DNA of 64,000 nucleotides, from the NCBI GenBank assembly GCA_937927335.1, contig CALBDU010000029.1, positions 19,913 to 83,912 on the forward strand, in the 5' to 3' direction. The notes under the pieces are model-generated. The model had not been told where the DNA came from. It searched no databases and saw only the letters and a list, made by a program, of their open reading frames with translations. Made by a program: the position numbers and the translations under genes. Shown one piece after another: positions 26,151 to 33,942 of this stretch; within the stretch, counting starts at the first letter, position 1; every line of letters begins with the position of its first letter. The DNA is from an uncultured Clostridium sp. (GTDB lineage Bacteria > Bacillota > Clostridia > Clostridiales > Clostridiaceae).

Positions 26151-26174
26151 AATTAGCAAGGAGAGATACTTATA

Positions 26175-27146
26175 ATGAAAAGGATAAAAAAGATCATCAC
26201 AGCAGTATTGGTATTAAGTTTGGCAGTTGGTGCTGCAGCCTGCGGAAACAAAAAAGAAACTTCCACTAATGAGAAAAAAACAGTTAAGATCGCATATCTT
26301 CCAATTACTCATGCAGTTCCTCTATATATGGAAAAAGAGGATCAGGTAATAAATAGTGAGCAGCTGAAAAACGTTAATATTGAGCTTGTGAAATACGGAA
26401 GCTGGCCGGAATTAATGGATGCACTTAATACAGGTAAGGTAGACGGTGCCTCTGTGCTGGTGGAGCTTGCCATGAGATCCAAGGAGCAGGGTATAGACCT
26501 GAAGGCAGTGGCACTGGGACACAGGGACGGAACCAACCTTACAGTTGCTAAGGATATTAACAGTATTGCAGATTTAAAGGGAAAAACAATTGCCATACCC
26601 CAAAGATTTTCAACAATGAATATTTTGCTTTATGAATCACTGAAAAATGCTGGTTTAAGCTATTCAGACGTTAAAACTGTGGAGCTGGCTCCGGCAGAAA
26701 TGCCTGCAGCCCTGGCAGAAGGCCGTATTTCAGGGTATTTAGTGGCAGAACCCTTTGGAGCTGTATCAGTCATTAACGGAAAAGGAAAAACCCTGGTGCA
26801 GTCCAATGATATATGGAAAGGGTCAATCTGCTGTGCACTGGTTTTAAGGAATGACTTTATACAAAACAACAAAGAAGCTGCCCAGGAGGTAGTAACTGGC
26901 TTTGTTAAAGCAGGAAAAATGGCAGAAGCAAAGGATGACATGGTTAAAACTATTACCTCAAAGTATATGTCTGTAGATAAAAATGTGCTGGATTTATCTT
27001 TAAAATCCACCTCCTACACTGACCTGAAAATTAATGAAGAGGATTATAACAAATTAAACAGTTATCTCACCACCATGGGACTATCTAAAAACCCTCCGAA
27101 ATTCATTGATTTTGTTGACAACTCACTTATAGATAAGGTTCAGTGA
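26175..27146 (+). CDS. NitT/TauT-type ABC transporter substrate-binding lipoprotein
   Basis: A 323-residue lipoprotein: signal peptide with lipobox GAAAC (Cys23), then a type II periplasmic binding fold of the NrtA/SsuA/TauA family (VKIAYLPITHAVPLY near 37-51, AEMPAALAEGRISGYLVAEPFG near 174-195). An adjacent Cys pair, Cys219-Cys220 in GSICCALV, is unusual for the family and could bind metal or thiols. It begins 24 bp after the CooS-like gene, with permease and ATPase behind. The ligand is unknown: sulfonate or another sulfur source fits the Cys T-box, a metal or organometal fits the cysteine pair. Confidence 0.85.
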   Translation: MKRIKKIITAVLVLSLAVGAAACGNKKETSTNEKKTVKIAYLPITHAVPLYMEKEDQVINSEQLKNVNIELVKYGSWPELMDALNTGKVDGASVLVELAMRSKEQGIDLKAVALGHRDGTNLTVAKDINSIADLKGKTIAIPQRFSTMNILLYESLKNAGLSYSDVKTVELAPAEMPAALAEGRISGYLVAEPFGAVSVINGKGKTLVQSNDIWKGSICCALVLRNDFIQNNKEAAQEVVTGFVKAGKMAEAKDDMVKTITSKYMSVDKNVLDLSLKSTSYTDLKINEEDYNKLNSYLTTMGLSKNPPKFIDFVDNSLIDKVQ

Positions 27147-27150
27147 TAAT

Positions 27151-27921
27151 ATGAGTACAAGAAAGATACTAAATGTAATTATAGGGTTAGTCCTTGTTTT
27201 AGGGATCTGGGAAATGATAGTTTTAACGGGAAGGTATGAGCCTTCCCTGCTTCCATCTCCCTTGATAGTTCTTAAGGGAATGAAGGAGCTCATAGTAAAT
27301 GGAACATTAGCAGGCCATATAAAAATCAGCCTTTTAAGATTTTTTGCAGGCTATTTTAGTGCAGTTATATCTGCAGTTGTGCTGGGGTTGATTTTAGGCT
27401 GGTTCCAAAAGGCATGGGATGTAGCAGATCCAATAGTACAGATTTTAAGGCCCATATCCCCTATAGCCTGGATGCCCTTTATAGTATTATTGCTGGGAAT
27501 AGGGGACATACCTGCTATAGCCATAATCTTCATTGCCGCATTTTTTCCGGTACTGCTGTCTACAGTATCTGCAGTGAGGAAAGTAGATAAAACCTATCTT
27601 AAAGTAGCCGAAAACTTTGGAATAAAGCAGCCCTTTATTTTAACAAAGATTATACTTCCTGCTGCATTTCCTAATATAGTAACGGGACTTCACCTGGCAC
27701 TGGGTTCAGCCTGGGTTTTTCTTGTATCCGGGGAAATGGTGGGAGTGCAGTCAGGCTTGGGTTATTTAATTATAGACGCAAGAAATTCCATGAGAGTTGA
27801 CTTGCTGCTGGCTGCAATAATATTTATAGGAGTTTTAGGGCTGCTGCTGGATAAATCAATCACCTTGTTTGAAAAATGGGTGGGGAAAACCTGGGGCATA
27901 GCCCAGGTAACCGGGAGGTAA
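27151..27921 (+). CDS. NitT/TauT-type ABC transporter permease
   Basis: A 256-residue integral membrane protein with about six hydrophobic helices and the EAA-type loop near 150-190 (LKVAENFGIKQPFILTKIILPAAFPNI). It pairs with the preceding binding protein (4-bp gap) and the following ATPase. The family moves nitrate, sulfonates, taurine, pyrimidine precursors and similar solutes inward; specificity comes from the binding protein. Confidence 0.88.
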   Translation: MSTRKILNVIIGLVLVLGIWEMIVLTGRYEPSLLPSPLIVLKGMKELIVNGTLAGHIKISLLRFFAGYFSAVISAVVLGLILGWFQKAWDVADPIVQILRPISPIAWMPFIVLLLGIGDIPAIAIIFIAAFFPVLLSTVSAVRKVDKTYLKVAENFGIKQPFILTKIILPAAFPNIVTGLHLALGSAWVFLVSGEMVGVQSGLGYLIIDARNSMRVDLLLAAIIFIGVLGLLLDKSITLFEKWVGKTWGIAQVTGR

Positions 27922-27925
27922 ATTG

Positions 27926-28675
27926 ATGTTTATTAAAATTGATAATGTATCAAAAGTTTATAAAAGCAAAAGTAATACAGATTTAATATCTCTTGATAAA
28001 CTTAACCTTAATATAAAGAAGGGGGAATTCATCTGCCTGCTGGGACCCAGCGGCTGCGGTAAATCCACCCTGTTAAACTTGCTGGCAGGCTTTGATGTGC
28101 CTACTACCGGTGATATAACCATAGGCAGCAAACAGGTAAACGGGCCATCCTCAAATTGTGTTACAATTTTCCAAAACTATGGGCTGCTTCCCTGGAGAAG
28201 TGTTAAAAAAAATGTGGAGCTGGGGCTGGAGGTTAAAAAATTAAACAAAGCTGATAAAAGTAGAATTGCCATGGAGTATATCGATCTGGTAGGTCTGACT
28301 AAATTCAGCAAAAGCCATCCATCAGAGTTATCTGGGGGAATGCAGCAGCGGGTAGCCCTGGCCAGGGCACTAGCGGTTGACCCTGAAATTATATTTATGG
28401 ATGAACCCTTTGCTGCATTGGATGCCATTACAAGGATGAATATGCAGGAGGAAATATCCGGTCTTTGGGAGAAAAAAAAGAAAACAATAATTTTTGTTAC
28501 CCACGATATAGAAGAGGCTGTGTTCCTTGCAGATAGAATTGTTATCATGACACCAGGGCCAGGCAGGCTTAAAAATATAATAGATGTGCCTATAAAGAGA
28601 AAAAGGGATAGGAATAGTGATGAATTCCTAAAAATCAGGCATAAGGTTTTTGAAGAATTTAAAATGGAAAATTAA
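27926..28675 (+). CDS. NitT/TauT-type ABC transporter ATP-binding protein
   Basis: About 249 residues from ATG 27926, behind GGGAGG. Walker A GPSGCGKST, Q-loop FQNYGLLPW, signature LSGGMQQRVALARAL, Walker B IIFMDEPFAALD and H-loop VTHDIEEA are intact. It is the third gene of the importer in the CooS-like operon. A 113-bp gap separates it from the HMA-fold genes, with no clear terminator, so readthrough is possible. Confidence 0.9.
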   Translation: MFIKIDNVSKVYKSKSNTDLISLDKLNLNIKKGEFICLLGPSGCGKSTLLNLLAGFDVPTTGDITIGSKQVNGPSSNCVTIFQNYGLLPWRSVKKNVELGLEVKKLNKADKSRIAMEYIDLVGLTKFSKSHPSELSGGMQQRVALARALAVDPEIIFMDEPFAALDAITRMNMQEEISGLWEKKKKTIIFVTHDIEEAVFLADRIVIMTPGPGRLKNIIDVPIKRKRDRNSDEFLKIRHKVFEEFKMEN

Positions 28676-28788
28676 AGCATAAATAGATGAAAAGCGATAA
28701 AAACCTTGAAGGATTTTCCTAAGAGCTGTGAATAATACTTATATAAGTTCCTGATAATAGATAAAATAATATTTTTAAGGAGGAGCTT

Positions 28789-29004
28789 ATGATAAAAAAA
28801 ATAATAGTACAGGGTATAAATTCCAGAGATGGTGCAAGTGAAGTAGAGGATGTATTATACAGCCTTATGGGAGTTGTTACAGTTAACATCGACGATGATT
28901 TAAAAACTGCAGTGGTTGATGCACAGGAGGATATTCCAGATAAGGAAATAAAGGCTATGCTTAAGGATGCAGGCTATGATGCCCTAAGCATACAAAATGC
29001 ATAA
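28789..29004 (+). CDS. HMA-fold protein without metal-binding cysteines
   Basis: A 71-residue protein with the length and beta-alpha-beta pattern of copper-chaperone-like HMA domains (KKIIVQGINSRDGASEVEDVL ... GVVTVNIDDDLKTAVVDAQ ... MLKDAGYDALSI). The usual GMTCxxC is replaced by GINSRDG, with no cysteine in the protein. AAGGAGG precedes the ATG. The Sec-containing HMA protein follows 54 bp later and has the same architecture, so this looks like a duplicated partner that has lost its site or binds something else. Confidence 0.65.
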   Translation: MIKKIIVQGINSRDGASEVEDVLYSLMGVVTVNIDDDLKTAVVDAQEDIPDKEIKAMLKDAGYDALSIQNA

Positions 29005-29058
29005 AATATAAAAAACTTCTTAAAATAAGTATATTAAAATTTTAAGGAGGAGATATAA

Positions 29059-29277
29059 ATGAAAAAGATAATAAATATTGAAGGCATGACTTGAGGCAGC
29101 TGCGTTGGGCATGTGGAGGATGCTCTATCCGAGGTGAAAGGCATTAACTCTATTAATGTAGAGCTTAATACAAAATGTGCAGTAATAGATGCAGGCCCGG
29201 AGGTAAAGGACCAGGATATAAAAAATGCCATCCATGAAGCCGGATATGATGTAGCCAGCATAGAACCAGAAAAATAA
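29059..29277 (+). CDS. HMA-domain selenoprotein, metal site GMTUGSC
   Basis: ATG 29059 behind AAGGAGGAGATATAA opens a 72-residue frame if TGA at 29092-29094 is read as Sec12. The product is a textbook HMA domain: KKIINIEGMT-U-GSCVGHVEDAL, then GINSINVELNTKCAVIDA and IHEAGYDVASI. Sec replaces the first cysteine of the metal-binding CxxC, leaving Cys15. A SECIS-like hairpin follows. CopZ and MerP relatives bind Cu+ or Hg2+; selenium would favour soft metals such as Hg or Cu. It probably belongs with the ABC importer upstream. Confidence 0.78.
29107..29125 (+). promoter_or_regulatory. SECIS-like hairpin for the HMA selenoprotein
   Basis: GGGCAT pairs with ATGCTC (one G-T pair) around loop GTGGAGG. 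The loop starts 18 nt after the UGA and begins with G, within the bacterial SECIS model. Confidence 0.55.
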
Positions 29278-29282
29278 AAAAC

Positions 29283-29317
29283 AAAAAACTCCGGGGAAAT
29301 TTTCCTCAGAGTTTTTT
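29283..29317. terminator. Bidirectional terminator between convergent genes
   Basis: AAAAAACTC and GAGTTTTTT close an inner GGGGAAA/TTTCCTC stem. A- and T-runs flank both sides, serving the HMA gene and the convergent tup operon. Confidence 0.8.
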
Positions 29318-30014
29318 ATATTCTCCAGTTTTTCAAAAATCTTTCTGTTTCTTCATGATCCGGATTATTTAATACCTTTTCAGCAGTACCCATTTCAGTA
29401 ATTTTTCCGGAGTTCAAAAAGATTATCTCGTGGGCAAGCCTTTGTGCCTGTGATGGATTATGAGTGCTGAAAATAAAGGTTTTTCCATCCTTTTGATTTA
29501 CTTCCCGGATATAATCCTCAATGAGCTCTGCTCCTGCAATATCAGTTGCTGATGAGGGCTCATCCAGCAATATCAAGTCTTTTTTCATAACCAGTGTTCT
29601 TGCCACAGCTATCCTTTGTGCTTCACCACCAGAAAGGAATCTTGCCTTTGAATCTGAAAAGGACTCCATGCCAACTCTTTTTAAAGCCTCATTTATTGCT
29701 GAATCTATATTTAACTGCGGAAGCTTATTGTCAATTCCAAGTAGCATATTTTTCTTTACCGTAGTATCAAAAAGATAAATATTTTGTGTCAAAAAGGAAA
29801 CCTTATCCTTTGGCATATGTTCAGAACCATCATATAGTATCTGGCAGGATGGTTCATGATCCAACGCTGCAATTGACCTTAATAAAGTGGTTTTTCCAGA
29901 GCCGTTGGGTCCAATCAAGGCATAAATTTTACCGCTTTCCAAAGTTAAATCAGTTATATCAAGGATTTTTCGCTGGGCTCGGGTTATTTCAGCTTTTAAC
30001 ACTTCTACCTTCAT
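29316..30014 (-). CDS. tupC: Tungstate ABC transporter ATP-binding protein
   Basis: A 232-residue ABC ATPase. Walker A GPNGSGKTT, Q-loop region FLTQNIYLF, signature LSGGEAQRIAVARTL, Walker B LILLDEPSSATD and H-loop FSTHNPSQ are intact. It overlaps tupB by 26 bp and completes the tupABC importer. Tungsten supports formate dehydrogenases and aldehyde oxidoreductases in anaerobes. The tungstate assignment rests on the binding protein. Confidence 0.85.
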   Translation of the reverse strand: MKVEVLKAEITRAQRKILDITDLTLESGKIYALIGPNGSGKTTLLRSIAALDHEPSCQILYDGSEHMPKDKVSFLTQNIYLFDTTVKKNMLLGIDNKLPQLNIDSAINEALKRVGMESFSDSKARFLSGGEAQRIAVARTLVMKKDLILLDEPSSATDIAGAELIEDYIREVNQKDGKTFIFSTHNPSQAQRLAHEIIFLNSGKITEMGTAEKVLNNPDHEETERFLKNWRI

Positions 30015-30705
30015 AAGACATTCCTTCCTGTATGCTGTTTATTAACCAGTTTATTAAAAATGATATGCTTAACAGCACTATGCCTAGAGCCAAAGCTTTG
30101 CCATAATTACCCTGGCTTGTTTCAAGCATTATTGCCGTTGTCATAACTCTGGTCATGTACTGGATATTTCCACCCACCAGCATAATAGCCCCAACCTCGG
30201 ATATAGCTCTTCCATATCCGGCCATTACTGCTGAAATGATGGGGTATCTGCATTCATAAATAAGGAGTTTTATGGTTTTTCCTTTAGAGAGTCCTAAACC
30301 CTGGCAGGTTTCAAAAACCGGCTTTGCCTTAAGTTTCACAGCAGATAATGTAAAGCCGGCTATAATGGGTGTTATTATAATTACTTGGGCAATAACCATA
30401 GCTTCAGGCGTAAATAAAATATTGAAAAATCCTAAAGGGCCGGTCCTTGATAATATAATATATACTATAAGGCCTGCCACTACTGGCGGCAGACCCATTA
30501 AAGTATTGGTAATCCTGATTAATGTTTTTCTTCCGGTAAAATTACCGCTACCCATCAGCACTCCGAGCGGTACAGCCAGCATGGCCGATAAAAATGTACT
30601 TGAAAATGTAACAAGCAATGTAAGTTTAATTATTCCATATATTTCCGGATCAAAAGATATTATCAGATTTATTGCTTCCATTATTCCTTTTGATAATCCT
30701 ACCAT
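29989..30705 (-). CDS. tupB: Tungstate ABC transporter permease
   Basis: A 238-residue membrane protein with five to six hydrophobic segments and the permease loop GLGLSKGKTIKLLIYECRYP. Sequence such as NTLMGLPPVVAGLIVYI and GRAISEVGAIMLVGGNIQ is typical of TupB/ModB-like permeases. The ATG at 30705 follows CGGAGAATCATT. It lies between tupA (30-bp gap) and tupC (overlap). Confidence 0.85.
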   Translation of the reverse strand: MVGLSKGIMEAINLIISFDPEIYGIIKLTLLVTFSSTFLSAMLAVPLGVLMGSGNFTGRKTLIRITNTLMGLPPVVAGLIVYIILSRTGPLGFFNILFTPEAMVIAQVIIITPIIAGFTLSAVKLKAKPVFETCQGLGLSKGKTIKLLIYECRYPIISAVMAGYGRAISEVGAIMLVGGNIQYMTRVMTTAIMLETSQGNYGKALALGIVLLSISFLINWLINSIQEGMSYEGRSVKS

Positions 30706-30735
30706 AATGATTCTCCGTTCCGGTTTTAGCTAACC

Positions 30736-31584
30736 CTATTTTCCATAGTTTACTATAAATAGTGGTTCGCCGTATTTATCTTTGCCGTATTCACCAATGA
30801 GCTTTAATACCTTCTCGGAAGTGACCCATTTAACGAATTCGTCTGATGCCTCGGTGTTTGTTTTTGAGTATTTCTTAGGATCGACCTGGATAATTGTGTA
30901 CTGGTTTTTAAGGTCTGGTGTTGCATCCACTACTATATCAAGATCCAGTTTATCCTTCATGGTTAGATAGGTTGCCTTATCTGTAAGGGTATACGCTTTC
31001 ATTTCACTTGCCATAGTTAAAACAGCGCCCATACCTTTTCCGGCAGATATATACCAGTCTCCTGCAGGTTTGATATTTGCTGCAGTCCATAATGATAATT
31101 CCTTGGTATTTGTTCCAGATTTATCTCCTCTGGATACAAATTTTGATTTTGCTTCAGCAATTTTTGCAAAAGCCTTTGTTGCATCAAGGCCACTGCCTTT
31201 TATTTTAGCAGGGTCATCCTTTGGGCCAACAACTACAAAGTAATTATACATAACTGGAATTCTCTTTAGGCCATATCCGTCGGAAACAAATTTTTCCTCG
31301 GCGGCCTTGGAGTGCACCCATATGAGGTCTGCGTTTCCATCCATTGCAGTTTGAATAGCCTGACCTGATCCCTGAGATAAAACCTTCAGCTCAATACCGG
31401 TATCCTGCTTAAGAATTGGCGCAAGGTAAGTATAAAGTCCAGTATCATTAAGGCTTGTGGTAGTTGAAAGTGTCAGGTTTGGATTTTTAAGGGCTTTTTT
31501 GCCTGAACAGGCAGTTAAAGAAAATACAAAAACAAGGATTAATAAGACAAGTGTACTCTTTTTAAACATTGAGCTTTTTGACAT
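30736..31584 (-). CDS. tupA: Tungstate-binding lipoprotein
   Basis: A 282-residue lipoprotein with a signal peptide ending at LTAC. The mature start LTLSTTTSLNDTGLYTYLAP is the TupA anion-binding signature (TTTS). SQGSGQAIQTAMDGNADLIWVHS and SRGDKSGTNTKELSLW are further family blocks. GGGGGAAATTAAA precedes the ATG. It is the first gene of tupABC; a Moco/Tuco-like leader lies directly upstream, fitting feedback by tungsten cofactor status. Molybdate or another oxyanion remains possible. Confidence 0.88.
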   Translation of the reverse strand: MSKSSMFKKSTLVLLILVFVFSLTACSGKKALKNPNLTLSTTTSLNDTGLYTYLAPILKQDTGIELKVLSQGSGQAIQTAMDGNADLIWVHSKAAEEKFVSDGYGLKRIPVMYNYFVVVGPKDDPAKIKGSGLDATKAFAKIAEAKSKFVSRGDKSGTNTKELSLWTAANIKPAGDWYISAGKGMGAVLTMASEMKAYTLTDKATYLTMKDKLDLDIVVDATPDLKNQYTIIQVDPKKYSKTNTEASDEFVKWVTSEKVLKLIGEYGKDKYGEPLFIVNYGK

Positions 31585-31604
31585 TTTAATTTCCCCCTTC
31601 TCTA

Positions 31605-31690
31605 GATGGAAGGCATATCCGTTTCCAAATATACCCTAACGTTCTTTAACCTTGCCATTAGTTTAGGTTATAAGACTCGGAGCTGATACT
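31605..31690 (-). ncRNA. Candidate Moco/Tuco riboswitch upstream of tupABC
   Basis: The minus-strand leader carries CTCCGAG, then hairpin AACCT...AGGTT, GGCAAGGTTAAAG, and GGAAACGGATATGCCTTCC near the 3' end. These resemble conserved blocks of the Moco RNA motif, which controls molybdate and tungstate transporters, in the expected order. I could not verify the full fold. It ends about 20 nt upstream of tupA. Confidence 0.55.
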
Positions 31691-31906
31691 TTAAGTGTAT
31701 ATAACTAAATATTTGATGTCAATAATTCGTATCAAAATGATACATGTACAATTATTCCACATTGTTTTAATGTCATACAAATATGGGCTTTGAGAAATAT
31801 TTTGCTCACTATATGCACACCTCATAATATTAGAAAGCTAAACAGGTTAACAGCTTAACCCCATATATCATATCATAATATATAGCAAAATTTAGGAGAG
31901 ATATAA
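31691..31906. other. AT-rich intergenic spacer
   Basis: This stretch between the tup leader and the ferritin-like gene holds divergent promoter DNA, with several TATA-like and TATCATATCATA-type segments. I see no gene or conserved RNA in it. Confidence 0.5.
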
Positions 31907-32356
31907 TTGTATCACCAAGAAGACATATATAGCCGGGAGAATTTTAGGCAAAGCACTTTACTTGATAAACTAATAGAAGCTATGAAGGATGAAAGGCATG
32001 ACAGAGTTAAATATCATAAAATGATGGAAATGACTAATAATCAGGCCGTGATCAGGCAGATTAAATTTGCTCATGATGATGAAATTAAGCATTATGGCAT
32101 GTTCAACAAAATCTATTATCAGCTTACTGGTAAAAAAATTGACATTCCCATACCTGACAGAATAGAGAAGTACGACAGTCTCATTGATGCAGTCCAGAGC
32201 AGCATAGACGGAGAACTGGGAGCTGTGGAACTGTACAGGGAAATTTATGCACTGCTGCCTAACAGGCTGATGAGAGATCAGGTTTTTGAAATTATAACCG
32301 ATGAACAGGAACATGCAGCCAGATTCATCTATCTTTATGCAATGCTAAAAAGATAG
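31907..32356 (+). CDS. Ferritin-like (rubrerythrin-related) diiron protein
   Basis: A 149-residue four-helix protein from TTG 31907 (TTAGGAGAGATATAA upstream). Helix-borne ligands fit a ferritin-like site: ERHDR near 30, DDEIKHYGMF with ExxH near 55-60, DGELGAVELYREI, and DEQEHAARF with ExxH near the C-terminus. There is no rubredoxin domain, so it is not a full rubrerythrin. Probable role: iron or peroxide handling under oxidative stress. Confidence 0.75.
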   Translation: MYHQEDIYSRENFRQSTLLDKLIEAMKDERHDRVKYHKMMEMTNNQAVIRQIKFAHDDEIKHYGMFNKIYYQLTGKKIDIPIPDRIEKYDSLIDAVQSSIDGELGAVELYREIYALLPNRLMRDQVFEIITDEQEHAARFIYLYAMLKR

Positions 32357-32365
32357 CCAATACAC

Positions 32366-32395
32366 AAAAATCCTGAGGAAAGCCTCAGGATTTTT
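32366..32395 (+). terminator. Rho-independent terminator
   Basis: AAAAATCCTGAGG and CCTCAGGATTTTT are perfect 13-bp arms around AAAG. It closes the ferritin-like gene. Confidence 0.88.
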
Positions 32396-32400
32396 AATGT

Positions 32401-32426
32401 AAAACGCCGCAGCCTGCGGTGTTTTT
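32401..32426. terminator. Second terminator-like hairpin
   Basis: AAAACGCCGCA and TGCGGTGTTTTT form a stem around GCC, directly behind the previous terminator. It may be a backup or terminate a short antisense RNA. Confidence 0.55.
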
Positions 32427-32743
32427 AGGAGAAAGGTAATGTATTTTGAAAACAAGGGGTTATATTATAAGTATATCCTTAATTTTTTTGTTTAATCGCT
32501 TTATGAAAATTTTTCAGATAGATATATTTTTAATCTCTAAGCTATTGAACTAAAAGCTCAATAAAAAACCGCATTACTGCGGCTTTTTAAAAAGAAAGGA
32601 GTTATATTTTGTAAGCATACCTGCATTACACTTTAATTATTGACCAGCAATATAAATTTATTCACTATGATTTTTAAATGGATTATAATAAACATGGAAT
32701 ACGAAGGTTGATGTATTTAATATAAACTATAGGAGCAATAATT
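32427..32743. other. Gene-free spacer with a third hairpin
   Basis: About 317 bp without a credible reading frame. It contains AAAAAACCGCATTACTGCGG followed by CTTTTTAA at 32563-32588, a terminator-like hairpin with no gene in front of it, and the promoter region of the GNAT gene. A small RNA ending at 32588 is possible. Confidence 0.4.
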
Positions 32744-33274
32744 ATGGCTGAATTTAAAAATATGGAAACAGAAAGATTAATACTGAGAAGATTTATAGAA
32801 GAAGACGCCGATGAATTTTTAAATTACAGGACATCTCAAGAGGTACGAATGTATCAGGGGGAAGGCTGGGAGAATTTTAAAATGGAACAGTGTGTTGAGT
32901 TTATTAAAGAGCAGATGAATTTCGAGCCAGGTATTCCAGATAGCTGGTTTCAAATCGCAATTGAATTGAAGAAAAGCGGAGAGCTTATAGGAGATTGTGC
33001 AATTCATACACTGCCTGTGGAGAAGGGGCTTTTAGAAATTGGCATCACCATTAAACCTGCTTTTCAGCATAGAGGATATGCTGCAGAAGCTGTGAAATGC
33101 CTCCTTAACTATCTTTTTAATGGATTAAAAATAGCTAAGGTAATTGCAATTATTGATACTAGAAATGAAAACTGCAGAAGACTTTTGGAAGGGCTTGGAA
33201 TGACAAACACTGAATACGATGTTAGTGATGAAAGCATGTATGAATTATTAAAAGAAAATTGGGGAGTAAGATAA
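32744..33274 (+). CDS. GNAT N-acetyltransferase, RimJ/RimL type
   Basis: A 176-residue acetyltransferase. It begins METERLILRRFIEEDADEF, as in RimJ/RimL-like proteins. The acetyl-CoA loop is KPAFQHRGYAAEAVKCLLNYLF, and RNENCRRLLEGLGM is the C-terminal family block. It may acetylate a protein N-terminus or a small amine; no substrate is evident. It is monocistronic between a gene-free spacer and a terminator. Confidence 0.88.
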   Translation: MAEFKNMETERLILRRFIEEDADEFLNYRTSQEVRMYQGEGWENFKMEQCVEFIKEQMNFEPGIPDSWFQIAIELKKSGELIGDCAIHTLPVEKGLLEIGITIKPAFQHRGYAAEAVKCLLNYLFNGLKIAKVIAIIDTRNENCRRLLEGLGMTNTEYDVSDESMYELLKENWGVR

Positions 33275-33319
33275 AAGGCCATTATAAGAGAGATGTAGAT
33301 TCTCTTATCAAGGCCTTTT
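33273..33319 (+). terminator. Rho-independent terminator
   Basis: AAAAGGCC...ATAAGAGA pairs with TCTCTTAT...AGGCCTTTT in an interrupted long stem with a loop of about 9 nt. Confidence 0.8.
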
Positions 33320-33502
33320 ACCTATAAGTGATTAAAAGTAGTTGATTTCGTAACCAAAGTTACAAAAGAGTTATTAGGAGAAGAAACTTGATACTATCAA
33401 GCCGGTAAATAAAGTATTTGCTATTATTTAAAATTTATACCAATGAAGATAATGAATAAAAATTATCTTCTATCTAATCCTATAGATAAGGAGATGATGA
33501 TT

Positions 33503-33679
33503 TTGGATAGAGAAAGAATAGAAGAAATACTTGATTCAAAGGGAGTAATCGAAGTAACCTACCATGACAACCCTGTGTGGATTGAAAGCATGAACAGAGA
33601 TGATGACCAAAGAGTGGAAATAAGAAATTTAAACACTGATGAAATCCTTAATGTTAATATTGATGATTTAATGGAATGA
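33503..33679 (+). CDS. sspH: H-type small acid-soluble spore protein
   Basis: A 58-residue protein from TTG 33503 (AAGGAG upstream); the open frame extends to 33443, but that start lacks a ribosome site. DRERIEEILDSKGVIEVTYH, NPVWIE and the acidic C-terminus NVNIDDLME match the SspH family of minor spore proteins in Bacillus and Clostridium. It is made in the forespore, supporting a spore-forming host. It is monocistronic with its own terminator. Confidence 0.82.
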   Translation: MDRERIEEILDSKGVIEVTYHDNPVWIESMNRDDDQRVEIRNLNTDEILNVNIDDLME

Positions 33680-33680
33680 C

Positions 33681-33710
33681 AAAAAACCGAGGCATAAGCT
33701 TCGGTTTTTT
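33681..33710 (+). terminator. Rho-independent terminator of sspH
   Basis: AAAAAACCGAGGC and GCTTCGGTTTTTT form the stem with an ATAA loop, ending in six T residues. Confidence 0.85.
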
Positions 33711-33942
33711 GCGTTGCCAGAAAATTTTCCCCAATGGCGGGGATTTTAAGGAGATTAAAATATTCGAATAATATAAAGGGTTTCATTTAAAGTATTGACT
33801 ATTTTAACAGGTTTATACATTAAGGTAAAAAATATATACGAAATATATTTATATTTATTCCAACATATATTTTCCATGCCCTGTTTATTATGATAAAATT
33901 TTAATGTGAAGACTAATTATCAAAGACTTGGGGGACAAAAAA

